64,000 nt of DNA from Hyaloperonospora brassicae (Eukaryota > Oomycota > Peronosporomycetes > Peronosporales > Peronosporaceae), in contig CANTFL010001211.1 in NCBI GenBank assembly GCA_947650285.1, forward strand, positions 558,001 to 622,000, given 5' to 3'. The translations under genes and the position numbers were made by a program. The notes beneath the pieces are model-generated. The model did not search any database, was not told the origin of the DNA, and was given only the letters and a program-made list of their open reading frames with translations. How positions within the stretch are numbered: the stretch's first letter is position 1; each line of letters begins with the position of its first letter. Below are positions 58,522 through 64,000 of this stretch, piece by piece.

Positions 58522-59267
58522 CCGTTCGCGATGCTGCGCAGCTAAAGTGATGATTTCGCTGCAATCGTCGTCTTACATCTAGCCTCCGCCGCACTCGGTA
58601 GGGCCACCTCCGCCTGTAGAGGAGGAGAAGATGCCGGTCGAGGCACCAGAGCCTTCATCTCTTGGTAGTCGGTAAAAGTCGGGGCTGAGCGCGCGGCCGG
58701 TTAATAATTTGCATCATCGTCGCGGTCCGGAGTTGCAGCTTCATCGTTCTATAAAACGTCGTATAAATCGGATGCTGCCGTGCAGCTGGAGGCTGCACCG
58801 GCAGATGCGCCTATGGCCGCATATCGCCTACATGATACGACGTAAAAGCCATGGTTGCTTTGGCTTGTCACGCGGTTCGGGGACCCGCAAATTGTATAAT
58901 GCATCCCGAGAGGTGGTGATTGGTACACCTGAAGTCGGAGACACAGACACCGGCGGGGGGACGCTGGGACGACCGGGACGTCAGGCAATCCGCCGGTATC
59001 AATGCTGCTAAAGCAACGGCCTCAGCTGCGCGTTTTGCGAGCAAACGCATTCTCGCCATCTACCGCATCTCTTTAGGACCATTTAAATGCTTCGCGAGGT
59101 CTTTGGTTGCGTGTAGCTCCGCCTCTGAGACGTAACTTTCTCCCGGCTTTTCAAACTGCGCGTAAGTGAAGACGGCCAACCTTAGGATGGCGAATGATTA
59201 TAGGTGTCCCGAACCACAGAAGTTGCACTATCCCTTGAAGAAACGACGGGCATCCTGAAAGACGGAA
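58522..59267. other. Unassigned stretch
   Basis: Only short frames; possibly an eroded 5' part of LINE copy 2. Nothing specific recognised. Confidence 0.3.
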
Positions 59268-59702
59268 TGTGACGGGGCACGCCTTGTGTCGGTTCGACAC
59301 AAGGTTGTTTACACCCGACGTCACGTTCACGTGGCGAGGAAGCGCATAGAAGTAGACAGAACTCGAAAGCTCTGTCTAAAGAAAAAGTAGAAGTGTAATC
59401 AATATAGTTCGGAATTCCTTATAAACCATCTTTATCTTTACCCAACTACATTAAACTACAATATTCTATGTGGATTTCTTGCTCACTACCCATTGCGCGC
59501 GTCCAGCAGCGATTAGTATTTAATCTGGTTGACGTAACCACATCAATCAAAAGTGGAGCAATCAAGAATATTACCCTCAGATGCAATATTCCGCCAACAT
59601 CATCTTGTCTCAAGTACGGTTGATTGAGTATTATCTGAATAAATAATACCCAAAAATTGATACATTGGTATCAGTTTTATGCAACGGGTTCACCCCTTTA
59701 CA
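59268..59702 (+). mobile_element. Solo Ty3/gypsy LTR (435 bp) with 5-bp target-site duplication
   Basis: Starts TGTGACGGGGCAC and ends TTCACCCCTTTACA. Flanked on both sides by CGGAA (59,263-59,267 and 59,703-59,707). Shares the CCCATTGCGCGCGTC block with the other two gypsy LTRs. A clean duplication around one LTR indicates loss of the internal part by LTR-LTR recombination. Confidence 0.8.
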
Positions 59703-59707
59703 CGGAA

Positions 59708-60960
59708 GGTGGCTTTCAAAGCAGCGAACGTGCGCAAATCAGGTGAGAACGTGTCCGTATTGTCAAACTCAAATTCGGCTGAAATATGTTCCTCGAAGTA
59801 TGCAGCAATACGACCAATCTCATGAAATCGAGTACTATTCGAAAGGATGATGGTATACGCTGCCCGCGGTCTACCGAGGCGACCTTCCGGGTCCGCTGAT
59901 CTATCCACACCGATATACAAGCTACCAGATGAACGTTCTTCAGCGTATAAACTCTGCCTTGGAAAGAGATTTCCGCATCTTTTTGCGGAGTAGATGCTAC
60001 GCTATAAGAAAATATATTATTCGTCCGCCTTGTTTGGTTGTAAATGATCGTTTTCGCCAAATATAGCATAGTGTGGATCTCAGGAAGATTGACCGCGCCA
60101 ATTTTGCCGATTCTGATATCGAATTTATGATCGCGTGGGTAGTGCGTTTGCCTATTGGAATGTAACGACCACGCCCAATATGCAAGACCAGTTGGCCTTC
60201 AACCTGCGCCTGAAACGTGGCATACAACCGGAGGCGCTCCTTGCTATCAAGCAGGGACCGGAACAATTGAGCATGCGCCGGCAGGCTATATGGCCTTCAA
60301 CAACCCAATAATTACTTCCCACTCCGCGTCCGTTCCATCTTGCAGCGAGGGAGCACCCGACAGACTGATTCGATCCGTGCAGAGCGTCTGCAGAACTCGG
60401 CCCTCTCTGGCGAAAACTTCGTCGGGTCCAACATAAAGTCTTCCGAAAAACACTGGTGGTCTCCGCACCGGCCGCTCGAGTTGGTTTTTCGCCTGTGCTG
60501 ACGACGTTTGCCCACTGATTGAGTACAGGTGCCGTATTCATTTATGGCGACTGGCCAGCTTGCAAAAATCTCCTTGAATGACCGTTTGGTAACGACCAGT
60601 TTCTTAATGATTGCTCGCGCGAGCCTTGTCCATTCGACATGGTTCCTTTTGTGAGGGAAAAGGGTTTGTTTAAATGTATCGAGGAAGCATCCCACATCAT
60701 GTCATCGAAGGGCTGGAAAGAGTTTCTCGTCCCCCAGCATTAAATCAGCGCTCACTCTACGACGAGCGTACTCTAGGTGAAAAATCTTGAATCGTCGCGC
60801 GCCAGGAATCGACGTGACCGGCCCCATTATACGCCTTCATGCCGGCTTAAAGAGTGTCAAAAATCTTCCGAGGAGAAAGGATTGCGCGGACGGCGCCGTT
60901 TCCGAACCAGGCGGTTGCTCCATTCCAGATGAAAACTGATCACCTGCTTGTCCTACAGAA
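59708..60960 (-). pseudogene. Unrecognised decayed coding fragment
   Basis: Minus-strand frames of 60-130 codons chain through this stretch (60,695-60,312; 60,541-60,152; 60,069-59,716; 59,920-59,690) with stretches such as IKKLVVTKRSFKEIFASWP and FHEIGRIAAYFEEHISAEF. They read like broken protein, but I cannot name the family. The solo LTR adjoins the left end. Confidence 0.3.
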
Positions 60961-61369
60961 CTTAACGGCATCTATCCGCCACAGGGGGCTGTTCCTCTCG
61001 AGAAGTCGATAGAGGAGCAGGATTCGTATATAGAGGTCCTTCGACGGCTGCTTGCGTTATACCTGGACTCGAATGCTCTTGAGAGATGTCGACCTCGGAG
61101 TCTTGAGACATATTTCTGGGCGCATGGCGTCGTCGCTCCCCTTGAGGAACTGCAACGTCGTGACGGGAGGAAGTGGCGCGTCCCCCAAATGATCCGCTTC
61201 CGGTGGGGCGCTGCCTTCCTCCCCGTCAAGAGGAGGACTTTGCGTCATGAGAGATTCGTTCTTGTCCAGTATCCTGGTCAGAGCTAGCGACTATCCTGTT
61301 TATATTCCAACTGACTGCTGCCTGTTTCGAATGACAGAAAGAAGAGTGATCTAAATCTGAAAAGAAACA
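60961..61369. other. Unassigned stretch
   Basis: Short frames only, nothing recognised. Confidence 0.3.
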
Positions 61370-61472
61370 GACCGACGAAGTTGTATCAAGAAAACCTTCA
61401 CTACCCGATCGTGCTCTGTCTCAGCAAGTAGTAACTGAGACTTACGTCGTCCGGTGTCCTTCGGTAAACCAT
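61370..61472 (-). repeat. Small diverged fragment of the 2-kb unit
   Basis: CTCAGCAAGTAGTAACTGAG followed by CGTCGTCCGGTGTCCTTCGG and GTAAACCATA matches the segment 18,770-18,825 of copy B and the corresponding segment of the array units, at about 90% by eye. Confidence 0.65.
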
Positions 61473-61762
61473 ATCATGGAATCTCCGACCTCCGACACGC
61501 TCCGACCGGGACAAAGCCAGTACGAAATTGTGTAGTAGTGTGAAATTTTGTGTGCATTTTTGTGCTAGCAATGATAAGTGGACATAAGGGGGGCTTGAAA
61601 TATGATTGATTAAGGCAAATTGATTTTCCTTGTGTGCGTGTTCGAAACTTAATTATTACGTGCTGATCTGCTTCACTACATCGTGAGTTGTACCAACGTG
61701 TCAATCTACCACGACACGTGGGCTGTAGTCTAGTTGTACATGATGGGGCTTCAATGTATATG

Positions 61763-62063
61763 TACGTGCACCCGTGTCCGTGTGTATTTATACACGCGTT
61801 ATTGACTGCGCATTGATCGTTATGTTGCATCCAATGACAGGTAAGCAGATACATGGTGGACTACATGCCGCCCGTGTGCTACCCGGATGACCTTAATCCC
61901 TTGCGTAAATAATGCACAACGCGTTTGCTGCGTACGTGCACCCGTGTCCATGTGTATTTATACGCGCGTTATTGACTGCGCATTGGTCGTTATGTTGTAT
62001 TTAATGACAGGTAAGCAGCTACTTGGTGGACTACATGCCGCTCGTGTGCTACCCGGATGACCT
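61763..62063. repeat. 131-bp direct repeat, period 170 bp, two copies
   Basis: 61,763-61,893 and 61,933-62,063 both run from TACGTGCACCCGTGTCC to ACCCGGATGACCT with about ten differences. The spacers are also similar (TTGCGTAAATAATG / TTCGTAAATGGTG), so the true period is 170 bp. It lies just outside the coding end of the Crypton. Confidence 0.85.
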
Positions 62064-62299
62064 ATTTACCGTTCGTAAATGGTGTATATCGTGATACGAT
62101 ATTGTCATGTCCAAGAACATTTTGAGCGAGCTGACCTCGACGATTAAGGGTAAAATGGATTTTTGTACGATCATGTATATACGCTGTATCATGAGATTAA
62201 GGACGAGCTAAAGTGTCTCGCCGATCTTGTTAATATTTACTTGTTGTTCTTCTTCTTTAGTGGTGAATTACTCATCATGTATACAATGGCGTGAAAAAT

Positions 62300-64000
62300 T
62301 TAACATCTATGGGTACTGCGGGTTGATAATCTATCCGATGATGTTTGTAGTATGCGCAGGTGCTGGATCGAAAATGCGCCCGTCGGCTTGAAGTTGTCTG
62401 TATCGTTACGGTGTATACTTAGATGATCAGCTTTGTGTAGCTTGCGCATGGACGTGAGGACGTTTTGTGCTCCGCGGGCCTTGATGTTGTGCTCGCCAAG
62501 AAACGAAAGTAACTGCATTTCAGCGACATCGCCTAATTCCAACACATCTTCTCGATACTGCGGAGACTTCTCATCAAGCACGAAGCCATCAGCATAAAAC
62601 AGTTTCATGAATGCAACGACAAGTTTGGCGGTGAGTTTAGTGTGCTTACTTGAGCTATCAAACGAATCCCAGAGGCGGGGTTCCTGGGTATACCAGAAGA
62701 ACCAGACGTCCTTCAGGTTTGTTGACGAGCTCGCTCGGCGACGTTTGGCTGGTGGTTCTTTGCCTTTACCCTCAATTCTTTCATGTGTAGATTTTGGTTG
62801 TGCTTTGTTATAGACCTCATCTTCAATCATCGAGACGCGAGATTCGAGCTTTTGGTTGACGCTGATTAACTGTTCAATCAATGAAGCTTGACGAAGATAT
62901 ATTGGATGCTTTGTGATGTCGATCGTGCTGTCTGAAGCCTTGATGGGATTAGGTGGCACATTGTTCTTCGTGTAGCAGGTTAGATGTGAAGTCCAAGCTA
63001 GATTTTCGATGAAGGAGTAACCTTGCTGGATTACACACGCTTCCAAACGTGTGACTACAAGTCCGTCTTTCTTTAGCTGCTTCAACGATGGATAATGAAT
63101 CAGCAAATAAGCGATAAGCGTTTCAATCACTCTTTCGCTCACGTTGTATTGTGTATTATTGAGCCCTTGAGATGCATTGAAGAGCGCTGTCGCAACAGAT
63201 TGTACTTTTGTCTGCGTACCGGAGTCGAAGAAATCAAGTGACAGGAGAGATACGTCGGTATCGAGGTGTCGCCCACTCAAGACCCGGGCAACCTTATGGT
63301 CTACGGAAGCCGTAATAAAGACGTACGCGAAGGCCTTATTCGTCGCTGTCAAATTCCAGGCGCCTCGGTCGAAGAGATACTGTACACACAATCCAGCCCC
63401 ATTTGCATGCTGCGCCCCTCCGCGCCGAAAAGAGTGAGATGTCAAGCGCTCGGATACGCCAGCTTTTACAGCGACCCGATCAAGAACACGGTTGACGTAT
63501 CTATGTACACCAGGAGCGTTATCTGTGCCGTTCTCCTTCTTAGCAGCGGTGGATGATATATCATGTTAAGACACCACAGCCTCTGGATGATCGAGCAAGT
63601 CGATGAGCGGAGTTGTTGGAGCTAATATAGACTGTGATATAGGCATCTGCTCAGAAAGTTGACTCAGCAAGGATATAGTTGGCGATGAGTGGGTCACGAG
63701 GACGAGAGCTATGGCAAGCAGAGGACATGTGGTGAAGTCTTCGTCAGGGAAAAGGGAAACCCTTGCTCTTCAGAAGTTTTAATTCGGATAAATCGGACGA
63801 AGAATATGTCGCCCGAGCCGATAGACAGGTTTGCATTCCGCAGCATTGTAAGGTCCGATGCACGCCCAAAGAGGTACCAAAGCAAACACAACAGCGCCGC
63901 ATTTTGATAGTCAGCACTAGTAACCGCAGTTGAATACAGGTATTCCATCAGTTTCTTGAGAGCAGACTTTGTGCATGCTGGGGCCTTGTTTACAAACGAC
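62300..64000 (-). pseudogene. Crypton-type tyrosine recombinase transposase with GCR1_C-like domain, 5' part off window
   Basis: The minus-strand frame entering at the right edge has WYLFGRASDLTMLRN with the first catalytic Arg of tyrosine recombinases. After a one-base frameshift at an A-run (63,750-63,753) and an in-frame TAA (63,566-63,568) it continues as VNRVLDRVAVKAGVSERL and TSHSFRRGGAQHANG, the HxxR catalytic box. RGAWN and the likely nucleophile Tyr in AFAYVF follow. Downstream (about 62,740-62,400) KDVWFFWYTQEPRLWD and following residues resemble the GCR1_C DNA-binding domain that follows the recombinase in many Cryptons. The last 381 codons (63,445-62,300) are uninterrupted. Cryptons move as DNA by site-specific recombination. 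With two lesions this copy is probably dead, unless the TAA region is a short intron. Confidence 0.75.

Overview
The window looks like nuclear DNA of an oomycete, most likely Phytophthora or a close relative. The first genes are compact eukaryotic genes with short GT-AG introns (57-124 nt). A small gene family carries a match to the oomycete initiator/FPR core promoter. The repeats are of kinds common in oomycete genomes: Ty3/gypsy LTRs with TGTRACGGG-like ends, a Ty1/copia element, non-LTR elements with a C-terminal RNase H, and a Crypton with a GCR1_C-like domain. Species assignment is inference.

Bases 1 to about 10,700 are gene-dense. They hold a metaxin-like mitochondrial outer-membrane import gene (+, three exons), a three-repeat MYB transcription factor (-, seven exons, one apparent frameshift) and a TELO2/Tel2-like PIKK-stability gene (-, four exons). 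A stretch of about 2.8 kb between the first two shows no recognisable gene.

From about 11.9 kb to the right end almost everything is repeat. In order: a gypsy LTR with gag and pol remnants in opposite orientations (11.9-14.7 kb); diverged minus-strand copies of a 2-kb unit (15.4-16.3 and 17.9-19.55 kb); a long non-LTR retrotransposon (19.55-33.72 kb, copy 1) split by a fresh intact copia element (27,519-32,641); four plus-strand tandem copies of the 2-kb unit (33.72-43.18 kb), the first interrupted by an insert with a 121-bp minisatellite; a scrambled third LINE copy (43.2-46.3 kb); a gypsy LTR; a decayed LINE of another family (48.7-50.6 kb); LINE copy 2 inverted relative to copy 1 (51.5-58.5 kb); a solo LTR with target-site duplication; and a decayed Crypton running off the right end (62.3-64.0 kb).

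The most interesting signal is the 2-kb unit. Every copy that reaches that part of the unit (four plus-strand, one minus-strand) keeps an intact 75-codon ORF. It has a signal-peptide-like N-terminus and a histidine-rich tail, and an oomycete-type initiator lies about 60 nt upstream of the ATG. I read it as an amplified family of small secreted His-rich proteins of unknown function. Second is the copia leader, which contains a complete extra LTR in inverted orientation and so forms a 254-bp inverted repeat downstream of the presumed promoter. All identity statements are by-eye comparisons.
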